Shown here: positions 13,251 to 25,348 of the stretch, piece by piece | Layout of the letters: each line of letters begins with the position of its first letter | Numbering within the stretch: the first letter of the stretch is position 1 | Origin: Tipula vernalis | Taxonomy: Eukaryota; Arthropoda; Insecta; Diptera; Tipulidae | Direction: 5' to 3' | DNA length: 64,000 nucleotides | NCBI GenBank assembly: GCA_958295665.1 | Contig: OY282560.1 | Span: 42,347,044 to 42,411,043, forward strand | Notes under the pieces: model-generated | What the model was told of the DNA's origin: nothing | The model's input: only the letters and a program-made list of their open reading frames with translations | Database searches by the model: none | Translations under genes and position numbers: made by a program

Positions 13251-14800
13251 ATTTCTTCGAAATGTATGGTATAGCAATTACAGGTCTCATGACCTATCAT
13301 TTAAGGTGTCAAGAACCGCAATCGGAGCACAATTGCAGATTTCGGATTTTTACAGCTCTGAATCGGCTGAGCTATAGTAAAGTGATTTTCTTCGAATCGA
13401 TTTTTCTGTGAAATGTATGGAAATAATTAACCAATTTTAATGCGGTTTGGCAAAACAATTACAAGCCCCGAGACCTATCATTTGAGGTATCAAGAACCGC
13501 AATCGGAGCACAATTGCAGATATCGGATTTTTACAGCTCTGAATAGGCTGAGCTATAGTAAGGTGATTTTCTTCGAATCGAACTTTCTTCGAAATGTATG
13601 GTATAGCAATTACAGGTCTCGTGACCTATCATTTAAGGTATCAAGAACCGCAATCGGAGCACAATTGCAGATTTCGGATTTTTACAGCTCTGAATCGGCT
13701 GAGCTATAGTAAGGTGATTTTCTTCGAATCGAACTTTCTTCGAAATGTATGGTATAGCAATTACAGGTCTCATGACCTATCATTTAAGGTGTCAAGAACC
13801 GCAATCGGAGCACAATTGCAGATTTCGGATTTTTACAGCTCTGAATCGGCTGAGCTATAGTAAAGTGATTTTCTTCGAATCGATTTTTCTGTGAAATGTA
13901 TGGAAATAATCAACCAATTTTAATGCGGTTTGGCAAAACAATTACAAGTCCCGAGACCTATCATTTGAGGTATCAAGAACCGCAATCGGAGCACAATTGC
14001 AGATTTCGGATTTTTACAGCTCTGAATCGGCTGAGCTATAGTAAGGTGATTTTCTTCGAATCGAACTTTCTTCGAAATGTACGGTATAGCAATTACAGGT
14101 CTCGTGACCTATCATTTAAGGTATCAAGAACCGCAATCGGAGCACAATTGCAGATTTCGGATTTTTACAGCTCTGAATAGGCTGAGCTATAGTAAGGTGA
14201 TTTTCTTCGAATCGAACTTTCTTCGAAATGTATGGTATAGCAATTACAGGTCTCGTGACCTATCATTTAAGGTATCAAGAACCGCAATCGGAGCACAATT
14301 GCAGATTTCGGATTTTTACAGCTCTGAATCGGCGGAGCTATAGTAAGGTGATTTTCTTCGAATCGAACTTTCTTCGAAATGTATGGTATAGCAATTACAG
14401 GTCTCATGACCTATCATTTAAGGTGTCAAGAACCGCAATCGGAGCACAATTGCAGATTTCGGATTTTTACAGCTCTGAATCGGCTGAGCTATAGTAAGGT
14501 GATTTTCTTCGAATCGATTTTTCTGTGAAATGTATGGAAATAATCAACCAATTTTAATGCGGTTTGGCAAAACAATTACAAGTCCCGAGACCTATCATTT
14601 GAGGTATCAAGAACCGCAATCGGAGCACAATTGCAGATTTCGGATTTTTACAGCTCTGAATCGGCTGAGCTATAGTAAGGTGATTTTCTTCGAATCGAAC
14701 TTTCTTCGAAATGTACGGTATAGCAATTACAGGTCTCGTGACCTATCATTTAAGGTATCGAGAACCGCAATCGGAGCACAATTGCAGATTTCGGATTTTT

Positions 14801-15006
14801 AGAGCTGTAAAAATCCGAAATCTGCAATTGTGCTCCGATTGCGGTTCTTGATACCTTAAATGATAGGTCACGAGACCTGTAATTGCTATACCGTACATTT
14901 CGAAGAAAGTTCGATTCGAAGAAAATCACCTTACTATAGCTCAGCCGATTCAGAGCTGTAAAAATCCGAAATCTGCAATTGTGCTCCGATTGCGGTTCTT
15001 GACACC
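14801..15006 (-). repeat. Inverted satellite segment
   Basis: At about 14,801 the array reverses: CGGATTTTTAGAGCTGTAAAAATCCG is a fold-back of the monomer text on itself. About 206 bp then run in the opposite orientation (reverse complements of CAGCTCTGAATCGGC, TTCGAATCGAACTTTC and so on) until GACACC at 15,006, where forward reading resumes with CGAACTTTCTTCG. It is the only inverted monomer I found in the 27-kb array. It could be real or an assembly or foldback artefact. Confidence 0.93.
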
Positions 15007-18000
15007 ACGAACTTTCTTCGAAATGTATGGTATAGCAATTACAGGTCTCATGACCTATCATTTAAGGTGTCAAGAACCGCAATCGGAGCACAATTGCAGA
15101 TTTCGGATTTTTACAGCTCTGAATCGGCTGAGCTATAGTAAAGTGATTTTCTTCGAATCGATTTTTCTGTGAAATGTATGGAAATAATTAACCAATTTTA
15201 ATGCGGTTTGGCAAAACAATTACAAGCCCCGAGACCTATTATTTGAGGTATCAAGAACCGCAATCGGAGCACAATTGCAGATATCGGATTTTTACAGCTC
15301 TGAATAGGCTGAGCTATAGTAAGGTGATTTTCTTCGAATCGAACTTTCTTCGAAATGTATGGTATAGCAATTACAGGTCTCGTGACCTATCATTTAAGGT
15401 ATCAAGAACCGCAATCGGAGCACAATTGCAGATTTCGGATTTTTACAGCTCTGAATCGGCTGAGCTATAGTAAGGTGATTTTCTTCGAATCGATTTTTCT
15501 GTGAAATGTATGGAAATAATCAACCAATTTTAATGCGGTTTGGCAAAACAATTACAAGTCCCGAGACCTATCATTTGAGGTATCAAGAACCGCAATCGGA
15601 GCACAATTGCAGATTTCGGATTTTTACAGCTCTGAATCGGCTGAGCTATAGTAAGGTGATTTTCTTCGAATCGATTTTTCTGTGAAATGTATGGTATAGC
15701 AATTACAGGTCTCATGACCTATCATTTAAGGTGTCAAGAACCGCAATCGGAGCACAATTGCAGATTTCGGATTTTTACAGCTCTGAATCGGCTGAGCTAT
15801 AGTAAGGTGATTTTCTTCGAATCGATTTTTCTGTGAAATGTATGGAAATAATCAACCAATTTTAATGCGGTTTGGCAAAACAATTACAAGTCCCGAGACC
15901 TATCATTTGAGGTATCAAGAACCGCAATCGGAGCACAATTGCAGATTTCGGATTTTTACAGCTCTGAATCGGCTGAGCTATAGTAAGGTGATTTTCTTCG
16001 AATCGATTTTTCTGTGAAATGTATGGTATAGCAATTACAGGTCTCATGACCTATCATTTAAGGTGTCAAGAACCGCAATCGGAGCACAATTGCAGATTTC
16101 GGATTTTTACAGCTCTGAATCGGCTGAGCTATAGTAAGGTGATTTTCTTCGAATCGATTTTTCTGTGAAATGTATGGAAATAATCAACCAATTTTAATGC
16201 GGTTTGGCAAAACAATTACAAGTCCCGAGACCTATCATTTAAGGTGTCAAGAACCGCAATCGGAGCACAATTGCAGATTTCGGATTTTTACAGCTCTGAA
16301 TCGGCTGAGCTATAGTAAGGTGATTTTCTTCGAATCGATTTTTCTGTGAAATGTATGGAAATAATCAACCAATTTTAATGCGGTTTGGCAAAACAATTAC
16401 AAGTCCCGAGACCTATCATTTGAGGTATCAAGAACCGCAATCGGAGCACAATTGCAGATTTCGGATTTTTACAGCTCTGAATCGGCTGAGCTATAGTAAG
16501 GTGATTTTCTTCGAATCGATTTTTCTGTGAAATGTATGGTATAGCAATTACAGGTCTCATGACCTATCATTTAAGGTGTCAAGAACCGCAATCGGAGCAC
16601 AATTGCAGATTTCGGATTTTTACAGCTCTGAATCGGCTGAGCTATAGTAAGGTGATTTTCTTCGAATCGATTTTTCTGTGAAATGTATGGAAATAATCAA
16701 CCAATTTTAATGCGGTTTGGCAAAACAATTACAAGTCCCGAGACCTATCATTTGAGGTATCAAGAACCGCAATCGGAGCACAATTGCAGATTTCGGATTT
16801 TTACAGCTCTGAATCGGCTGAGCTATAGTAAGGTGATTTTCTTCGAATCGATTTTTCTGTGAAATGTATGGTATAGCAATTACAGGTCTCATGACCTATC
16901 ATTTAAGGTGTCAAGAACCGCAATCGGAGCACAATTGCAGATTTCGGATTTTTACAGCTCTGAATCGGCGGAGCTATAGTAAGGTGATTTTCTTCGAATC
17001 GAACTTTCTTCGAAATGTATGGTATAGCAATTACAGGTCTCGTGACCTGTCATTTGAGGTATCAAGAACCGCAATCGGAGCACAATTGCAGATTTCGGAT
17101 TTTTACAGCTCTGAATCGGCTGAGCTATAGTAAGGTGATTTTCTTCGAATCGAACTTTCTTCGAAATGTATGGTATAGCAGTTACAGGTTTTGTGGCCTA
17201 TTATTTAAGGTATCAAGAACCGCAATCGGAGCACAATTGCAGATTTCGGATTTTTACAGCTCTGAATCGGCGGAGCTATAGTAAGGTGATTTTCTTCGAA
17301 TCGAACTTTCTTCGAAATGTATGGTATAGCAATTACAGGTCTCGTGACCTGTCATTTGAGGTATCAAGAACCGCAATCGGAGCACAATTGCAGATTTCGG
17401 ATTTTTACAGCTCTGAATCGGCTGAGCTATAGTAAGGTGATTTTCTTCGAATCGAACTTTCTTCGAAATGTATGGTATAGCAATTACAGGTCTCGTGGCC
17501 TATTATTTAAGGTATCAAGAACCGCAATCGGAGCACAATTGCAGATTTCGGATTTTTACAGCTCTGAATCGGCTGAGCTATAGTAAGGTGATTTTCTTCG
17601 AATCGATTTTTCTGTGAAATGTATGGTATAGCAATTACAGGTCTCATGACCTATCATTTAAGGTGTCAAGAACCGCAATCGGAGCACAATTGCAGATTTC
17701 GGATTTTTACAGCTCTGAATCGGCTGAGCTATAGTAAGGTGATTTTCTTCGAATCGATTTTTCTGTGAAATGTATGGAAATAATCAACCAATTTTAATGC
17801 GGTTTGGCAAAACAATTACAAGTCCCGAGACCTATCATTTGAGGTATCAAGAACCGCAATCGGAGCACAATTGCAGATTTCGGATTTTTACAGCTCTGAA
17901 TCGGCTGAGCTATAGTAAGGTGATTTTCTTCGAATCAAACTTTCTTCGAAATGTATGGTATAGCAATTACAGGTCTCATGACCTATCATTTAAGGTGTCA

Positions 18001-21000
18001 AGAACCGCAATCGGAGCACAATTGCAGATTTCGGATTTTTACAGCTCTGAATCGGCTGAGCTATAGTAAGGTGATTTTCTTCGAATCGATTTTTCTGTGA
18101 AATGTATGGAAATAATCAACCAATTTTAACGCGGTTTAACAAAACAATTACAAGTCCCGAGACCTATCATTTGAGGTATCAAGAACCGCAATCGGAGCAC
18201 AATTGCAGATTTCGGATTTTTACAGCTCTGAATCGGCTGAGCTATAGTAAGGTGATTTTCTTCGAATCGATTTTTCTGTGAAATGTATGGAAATAATCAA
18301 CCAATTTTAATGCGGTTTGGCAAAACAATTACAAGTCCCGAGACCTATCATTTGAGGTATCAAGAACCGCAATCGGAGCACAATTGCAGATTTCGGATTT
18401 TTACAGCTCTGAATCGGCTGAGCTATAGTAAGGTGATTTTCTTCGAATTGAACTTTCTTCGAAATGTATGGTATAGCAATTACAGGTCGCGTGACCTATC
18501 ATTTGAGGTATCAAGAACCGCAATCGGAGCACAATTGCAGATTTCGGATTTTTACAGCTCTGAATCGGCTGAGCTATAGTAAGGTGATTTTCTTCGAATC
18601 GAACTTTCTTCGAAATGTATGGTATAGCAATTACAGGTCTCGTGACCTGTCATTTGAGGTATCAAGAACCGCAATCGGAGCACAATTGCAGATTTCGGAT
18701 TTTTACAGCTCTGAATCGGCTGAGCTATAGTAAGGTGATTTTCTTCGAATCGAACTTTCTTCGAAATGTATGGTATAGCAATTACAGGTCGCGTGACCTA
18801 TCATTTGAGGTATCAAGAACCGCAATCGGAGCACAATTGCAGATTTCGGATTTTTACAGCTCTGAATCGGCTGAGCTATAGTAAGGTGATTTTCTTCGAA
18901 TCGATTTTTCTGTGAAATGTATGGAAATAATCAACCAATTTTAATGCGGTTTGGCATAACAATTACAAGTCCCGAGACCTATCATTTGAGGTATCAAGAA
19001 CCGCAATCGGAGCACAATTGCAGATTTCGGATTTTTACAGCTCTGAATGGGCTGAGCTATAGTAAGGTGATTTTCTTCGAATCGAACTTTCTTCGAAATG
19101 TACGGTATAGCAATTACAGGTCTCGTGGCCTATCATTTAAGGTATCAAGAACCGCAATCGGAGCACAATTGCAGATTTCGGATTTTTACAGCTCTGAATC
19201 GGCTGAGCTATAGTAAGGTGATTTTCTTCGAATCGATTTTTCTGTGAAATGTATGGAAATAATCAACCAATTTTAATGCGGTTTGGCATAACAATTACAA
19301 GTCCCGAGACCTATCATTTGAGGTATCAAGAACCGCAATCGGAGCACAATTGCAGATTTCGAATTTTTACAGCTCTGAATCGGCTGAGCTATAGTAAGGT
19401 GATTTTCTTCGAATCGAACTTTCTTCGAAATGTACGGTATAACAATTACAGGTCTCGTGGCCTATCATTTAAGGTATCAAGAACCGCAATCGGAGCACAA
19501 TTGCAGATTTCGGATTTTTACAGCTCTGAATCGGCTGAGCTATAGCAAGGTGATTTTCTTTGAATCGATTTTTCTGTGAAATGTATGGAAATAATCAACC
19601 AATTTTAATGCGGTTTGGCATAACAATTACAAGTCCCGAGACCTATCATTTGAGGTATCAAGAACCGCAATCGGAGCACAATTGCAGATTTCGGATTTTT
19701 ACAGCTCTGAATCGGCTGAGCTATAGTAAGGTGATTTTCTTCGAATCGAACTTTCTTCGAAATGTACGGTATAGCAATTACAGGTCTCGTGGCCTATCAT
19801 TTAAGGTATCAAGAACCGCAATCGGAGCACAATTGCAGATATCGGATTTTTACAGCTCTGAATAGGCTGAGCTATAGTAAGGTGATTTTCTTCGAATCGA
19901 ACTTTCTTCGAAATGTATGGTATAGCAATTACAGGTCTCGTGACCTATCATTTAAGGTATCAAGAACCGCAATCGGAGCACAATTGCAGATTTCGGATTT
20001 TTACAGCTCTGAATCGGCTGAGCTATAGTAAGGTGATTTTCTTCGAATCGATTTTTCTGTGAAATGTATGGAAATAATCAACCAATTTTAATGCGGTTTG
20101 GCAAAACAATTACAAGTCCCGAGACCTATCATTTGAGGTATCAAGAACCGCAATCGGAGCACAATTGCAGATTTCGGATTTTTACAGCTCTGAATCGGCT
20201 GAGCTATAGTAAGGTGATTTTCTTCGAATCGATTTTTCTGTGAAATGTATGGTATAGCAATTACAGGTCTCATGACCTATCATTTAAGGTGTCAAGAACC
20301 GCAATCGGAGCACAATTGCAGATTTCGGATTTTTACAGCTCTGAATCGGCTGAGCTATAGTAAGGTGATTTTCTTCGAATCGATTTTTCTGTGAAATGTA
20401 TGGAAATAATCAACCAATTTTAATGCGGTTTGGCAAAACAATTACAAGTCCCGAGACCTATCATTTGAGGTATCAAGAACCGCAATCGGAGCACAATTGC
20501 AGATTTCGGATTTTTACAGCTCTGAATCGGCTGAGCTATAGTAAGGTGATTTTCTTCGAATCGATTTTTCTGTGAAATGTATGGTATAGCAATTACAGGT
20601 CTCATGACCTATCATTTAAGGTGTCAAGAACCGCAATCGGAGCACAATTGCAGATTTCGGATTTTTACAGCTCTGAATCGGCTGAGCTATAGTAAGGTGA
20701 TTTTCTTCGAATCGATTTTTCTGTGAAATGTATGGAAATAATCAACCAATTTTAATGCGGTTTGGCAAAACAATTACAAGTCCCGAGACCTATCATTTGA
20801 GGTATCAAGAACCGCAATCGGAGCACAATTGCAGATTTCGGATTTTTACAGCTCTGAATCGGCTGAGCTATAGTAAGGTGATTTTCTTCGAATCGATTTT
20901 TCTGTGAAATGTATGGTATAGCAATTACAGGTCTCATGACCTATCATTTAAGGTGTCAAGAACCGCAATCGGAGCACAATTGCAGATTTCGGATTTTTAC

Positions 21001-23194
21001 AGCTCTGAATCGGCGGAGCTATAGTAAGGTGATTTTCTTCGAATCGAACTTTCTTCGAAATGTATGGTATAGCAATTACAGGTCTCGTGACCTGTCATTT
21101 GAGGTATCAAGAACCGCAATCGGAGCACAATTGCAGATTTCGGATTTTTACAGCTCTGAATCGGCTGAGCTATAGTAAGGTGATTTTCTTCGAATCGAAC
21201 TTTCTTCGAAATGTATGGTATAGCAATTACAGGTCTCGTGGCCTATTATTTAAGGTATCAAGAACCGCAATCGGAGCACAATTGCAGATTTCGGATTTTT
21301 ACAGCTCTGAATCGGCTGAGCTATAGTAAGGTGATTTTCTTCGAATCGATTTTTCTGTGAAATGTATGGTATAGCAATTACAGGTCTCATGACCTATCAT
21401 TTAAGGTGTCAAGAACCGCAATCGGAGCACAATTGCAGATTTCGGATTTTTACAGCTCTGAATCGGCTGAGCTATAGTAAGGTGATTTTCTTCGAATCGA
21501 TTTTTCTGTGAAATGTATGGAAATAATCAACCAATTTTAATGCGGTTTGGCAAAACAATTACAAGTCCCGAGACCTATCATTTGAGGTATCAAGAACCGC
21601 AATCGGAGCACAATTGCAGATTTCGGATTTTTACAGCTCTGAATCGGCTGAGCTATAGTAAGGTGATTTTCTTCGAATCAAACTTTCTTCGAAATGTATG
21701 GTATAGCAATTACAGGTCTCATGACCTATCATTTAAGGTGTCAAGAACCGCAATCGGAGCACAATTGCAGATTTCGGATTTTTACAGCTCTGAATCGGCT
21801 GAGCTATAGTAAGGTGATTTTCTTCGAATCGATTTTTCTGTGAAATGTATGGAAATAATCAACCAATTTTAATGCGGTTTAACAAAACAATTACAAGTCC
21901 CGAGACCTATCATTTGAGGTATCAAGAACCGCAATCGGAGCACAATTGCAGATTTCGGATTTTTACAGCTCTGAATCGGCTGAGCTATAGTAAGGTGATT
22001 TTCTTCGAATCGATTTTTCTGTGAAATGTATGGAAATAATCAACCAATTTTAATGCGGTTTAACAAAACAATTACAAGTCCCGAGACCTATCATTTGAGG
22101 TATCAAGAACCGCAATCGGAGCACAATTGCAGATTTCGGATTTTTACAGCTCTGAATCGGCTGAGCTATAGTAAGGTGATTTTCTTCGAATTGAACTTTC
22201 TTCGAAATGTATGGTATAGCAATTACAGGTCGCGTGACCTATCATTTGAGGTATCAAGAACCGCAATCGGAGCACAATTGCAGATTTCGGATTTTTACAG
22301 CTCTGAATCGGCTGAGCTATAGTAAGGTGATTTTCTTCGAATCGAACTTTCTTCGAAATGTATGGTATAGCAATTACAGGTCTCGTGACCTGTCATTTGA
22401 GGTATCAAGAACCGCAATCGGAGCACAATTGCAGATTTCGGATTTTTACAGCTCTGAATCGGCTGAGCTATAGTAAGGTGATTTTCTTCGAATCGAACTT
22501 TCTTCGAAATGTATGGTATAGCAATTACAGGTCGCGTGACCTATCATTTGAGGTATCAAGAACCGCAATCGGAGCACAATTGCAGATTTTGGATTTTTAC
22601 AGCTCCGAATCGGCGGAGCTATAGTAAGGTGATTTTCTTCGAATCGAACTTTCTTCGAAATGTATGGTATAGCAATTACAGGTCTCGTGGCCTATTATTT
22701 AAGGTATCAAGAACCGCAATCGGAGCACAATTGCAGATTTCGGATTTTTACAGCTCTGAATCGGCTGAGCTATAGTAAGGTGATTTTCTTCGAATCGATT
22801 TTTCTGTAAAATGTATGGTATAGCAATTACAGGTCTCATGACCTATCATTTAAGGTGTCAAGAACCGCAATCGGAGCACAATTGCAGATTTCGGATTTTT
22901 ACAGCTCTGAATCGGCTGAGCTATAGTAAGGTGATTTTCTTCGAATCGAACTTTCTTCGAAATGTATGGTAAAGCAATTACAGGTCTCGTGGCCTATTAT
23001 TTAAGGTATCAAGAACCGCAATCGGAGCACAATTGCAGATTTCGGATTTTTACAGCTCTGAATCGGCTGAGCTATAGTAAGGTGATTTTCTTCGAATCGA
23101 ACTTTCTTCGAAATGTATGGTATAGCAATTACAGGTCTCGTGGCCTATTATTTAAGGTATCAAGAACCGCAATCGGAGCACAATTGCAGATTTC
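15007..23194 (+). repeat. 151/181-bp satellite array, middle block
   Basis: The same satellite continues in forward orientation up to the retrotransposon insertion. This block is dominated by monomers reading ATGGTATAGC, TCTCATGACC and TCGCGTGACC, with B monomers reading GGCAAAAC. Between about 18,900 and 19,840 there is a patch of left-block type (B with GGCATAAC, A with ACGGTATAGC and CTCGTGGCC, one TTTGAATCG), which then returns to the local type. CAGATATCGG with GAATAGGC appears near 13,520, 15,280 and 19,838 and marks repeated segment ends. Confidence 0.97.
17770..22800 (+). repeat. Second higher-order repeat, period 3,743 bp
   Basis: Monomers at 17,770-18,730 recur at 21,513-22,473 with a constant offset of 3,743 bp, which is exactly 9 B + 14 A monomers (23 units). 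Shared marks are TTCGAATCAAAC (17,932 and 21,675), GGTTTAACAAAAC (near 18,136 and 21,879), TTCGAATTGAAC (near 18,446 and 22,189) and GTCGCGTGACC. Just upstream the offsets are 4,045, 4,377 and 4,558 bp, differing by 151- and 181-bp units, so unit gains and losses have disturbed that part. Confidence 0.85.
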
Positions 23195-23317
23195 TGATAA
23201 TTTGTTGGGAGCCATTCGTAAAAGAAATAGAATATGTCACCTAGCAAAAAAGTTTCCTAACAATAAAAGGCTAGCTAACTACAGCCGCAAACTGTGTGAT
23301 ATGGTAAATCTCAAAAT

Positions 23318-25102
23318 GTGAATAATATAATTGGTGAGCATCATGGTAACGCTGAAATCAGAGAAATTAATAGTCATAATAATGTGACCATTTCGGATTC
23401 TGCGGCTATTGCTAATGAATTTAATAATTTCTTTGTAAGTATAGGGAACTCCAATAGTTCGACAGTGATGGATGAGTTGGAAAGAAATCGAATAGTTACT
23501 GAGAGTTATGATGTTATGAATAGTTGTTATTTTTCACCTGTTTCTCCAGGGGAACTGTATAATATTATTAACTCCCTAAAAAATAAATCGTCTCCTGGGA
23601 TTGATGGAATTCCAAATAGTGTTGTTAAAAAAATGGATTGCTTCCTTGTGGATGTCTTGTCTTTTCTCTTTAACTTAAGTGTTGAAACAGGAGTTTTTCC
23701 TGGAACCTTGAAAAGAGCTGTTGTTGTCCCCATATTTAAGAAAAATGATAAAACTTGTGTAAATAACTACCGACCAATATCACTTCTTTCAATCTTCTCT
23801 AAAATTTTTGAAAAGGCTATGAAGAACAGGATTGTTGATTTTTTGGATCAAAACGAATTTCTCTCTCCGAAACAATTTGGATTTCGTAACAATAAAAATA
23901 CTGAACAAGCGATTTTAGAATTTATGGAACAGATAAGTGGCAGCATTGATCGAGGACTTAAGGCTTCAGCAATGTTTGTTGACCTAACCAAAGCATTTGA
24001 TAGAGTTGATCATACAATTCTTCGGTTAAAACTAAATCGTTGCGGTTTTCGTGGAATGTTACACAAGTGGCTTTCTGATTATCTAAGTGACCGAACTCAA
24101 GTTGTCCGCGTCAACAATATTTTGAGTAAGGAGCGTTATATTAGGGTTGGAGTTCCTCAAGGTTCAGTGTTGGGGCCGCAACTCTTTCTTGTTTACATAA
24201 ATGGAATCTTCAACCAGAATTTTTCTGGTACCCTCACTGCGTATGGGGATGATCTTTCATTTGTTTATGCTGGCCTCAACCATCATGCGAACCTTACTAT
24301 TATTGACAAGGATTTGGTTATGTTAGCGATTTGGTTGGGAGCCCATAATTTGATTTTGAGCGACAAGACTAAAGTTATGCATTTCAGGGAATGCCAGAGA
24401 TCCCAAACACCGATTATCTATCACGCATTTGGCTGTAATAACAGTCCAATTTGTATCCCTAATGGTTGCTTCACCATAAGCTCGGTATGTGAAATTAGAT
24501 ATTTGGGAGTTATGATTGATAGTAACCTAAACTGGAAGGCCCACATTGAAGGCCTTAAGTCGAGAATTCTTTTGGTTTCCAGGAAAATGTATGTTTTACG
24601 ATTATACTGTCCGTTATATCTTCTGAAATTGGTTTATTTTGCCCTAGTTGATTCTATCCTCCTGTATGGTTTAGCATGTTGGGGTGGTGCTTGTAAAACT
24701 CTTTTACATCCTCTGTACGTTCGACAGAAGCATGTTTTGCGGCTAATGACGTTTAAATCATTGCAGACACCATCATGGCCTATATTTCAGGAGCTGGATA
24801 TAATGCCTTTACAACACATGTATGTTTTCAAGGTCTTAAAGCTTTTTTACATCATCAGCGGGAACAACTTTGTCAACTATTCAGTTTATAATCTTCGTTT
24901 AAATTTCAAATTTATAAAGTTTGTCCCCAATGTTAATTTAGAGTTTCGTAAACGTTACTTCAGTGTGGCTTCAGCAATAATATTTAACAACTTACCATTG
25001 GAAATTCGAGTGTGCAGCAGGTTCTCCGCTTTCTCCAAAGCTCTCAAAAATTGGTTGAAACTAAACAAAGCAATTGAGCATCTATTTTTTGTATTATTAT
25101 AG
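23318..25102 (+). CDS. Reverse transcriptase of truncated non-LTR element
   Basis: Open frame of 594 codons encoding an RNA-dependent DNA polymerase that would copy the element's own RNA at a nicked target. Visible motifs: SPGIDGIP (residues 92-99), YRPISLLS (151-158), FVDLTKAFD with the motif A aspartate at 222, GVPQGSVLGP (278-287), catalytic box YGDD (309-312), KTKVMHF (350-356), YLGVMID (395-401) and a C-terminal thumb and linker with YFSVASAIIFNNLP (547-560). There is no ATG; the first codon of the frame is GTG. Upstream, 23,195-23,321 in another frame reads LLGAIRKRNR, typical of the sequence just before the RT domain in such elements, so a frameshift near 23,300-23,318 separates the two. 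YGDD replaces the usual (F/Y)ADD. The element is 5'-truncated and probably not autonomous. Confidence 0.9.
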   Translation: MNNIIGEHHGNAEIREINSHNNVTISDSAAIANEFNNFFVSIGNSNSSTVMDELERNRIVTESYDVMNSCYFSPVSPGELYNIINSLKNKSSPGIDGIPNSVVKKMDCFLVDVLSFLFNLSVETGVFPGTLKRAVVVPIFKKNDKTCVNNYRPISLLSIFSKIFEKAMKNRIVDFLDQNEFLSPKQFGFRNNKNTEQAILEFMEQISGSIDRGLKASAMFVDLTKAFDRVDHTILRLKLNRCGFRGMLHKWLSDYLSDRTQVVRVNNILSKERYIRVGVPQGSVLGPQLFLVYINGIFNQNFSGTLTAYGDDLSFVYAGLNHHANLTIIDKDLVMLAIWLGAHNLILSDKTKVMHFRECQRSQTPIIYHAFGCNNSPICIPNGCFTISSVCEIRYLGVMIDSNLNWKAHIEGLKSRILLVSRKMYVLRLYCPLYLLKLVYFALVDSILLYGLACWGGACKTLLHPLYVRQKHVLRLMTFKSLQTPSWPIFQELDIMPLQHMYVFKVLKLFYIISGNNFVNYSVYNLRLNFKFIKFVPNVNLEFRKRYFSVASAIIFNNLPLEIRVCSRFSAFSKALKNWLKLNKAIEHLFFVLL

Positions 25103-25304
25103 TTTTGTCTTTTATTTTATTTGTATTACTTTTACTTTTTAAATTTTGTAAATTATTATTGTGTTAACTTTGACTTTTTTGTTAAATTTTTTGTAATATT
25201 ATTAGAGAGAACCATTGTACCTGACACACGTTTCTTTGAAACTAAAGGTGCAATTATCTTACCAATTACTTATTATTTATTGTAACTTTGTTTTTAAACG
25301 TTTT

Positions 25305-25310
25305 AATAAA
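25305..25310 (+). promoter_or_regulatory. Polyadenylation signal of the retrotransposon
   Basis: AATAAA lies 10 bases before the 28-base A tract (25,321-25,348), as expected for a retrotransposed polyadenylated transcript. Confidence 0.75.
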
Positions 25311-25348
25311 ATTGGTAATGAAAAAAAAAAAAAAAAAAAAAAAAAAAA

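Larger units (their letters stand above)
1..14800 (+). repeat. 151/181-bp satellite array, left block
   Basis: Continuous head-to-tail tandem repeat that already runs at base 1, so its left end is outside the window. Monomer A is 151 bp (first copy 1-151, next starts at 152). Monomer B is 181 bp (152-332). B matches A except that, after AAATGTATGG, about 30 extra bases (AAATAATCAACCAATTTTAA and ten more) precede CATAACAATTA, and ACTTTCTTCG is replaced by TTTTTCTGTG. Every spacing I checked equals a sum of 151s and 181s, so length is tightly conserved. Copies differ mostly by single bases. In this block B usually reads GGCATAAC; from about 13,440 it reads GGCAAAAC. Each monomer has one short open frame ending at the TAG in GAGCTATAG, but it shifts frame every 151 bp and I do not regard it as a gene. 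Confidence 0.98.
23195..25348 (+). mobile_element. 5'-truncated non-LTR retrotransposon in satellite
   Basis: The satellite text stops after GCAGATTTC (23,194) and resumes with TTCGGATTTTTAC at 25,349. The 2,154 bp between them is a non-LTR (LINE-type) retrotransposon: the end of an upstream coding region, a reverse transcriptase frame (23,318-25,102), an AT-rich 3' UTR with AATAAA at 25,305, and 28 A at 25,321-25,348. TTC on both sides may be a 3-bp target duplication, but it could equally be shared microhomology. The 5' end with its endonuclease domain is missing, which is the usual outcome of incomplete target-primed reverse transcription. Motif style suggests the CR1/L2/Daphne-like group rather than R1 or I; the clade is an inference. 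Confidence 0.95.

Noticed and set aside
23527..23733. Minus-strand open frame inside the RT
   Set aside because: Shadow of the plus-strand RT coding sequence.
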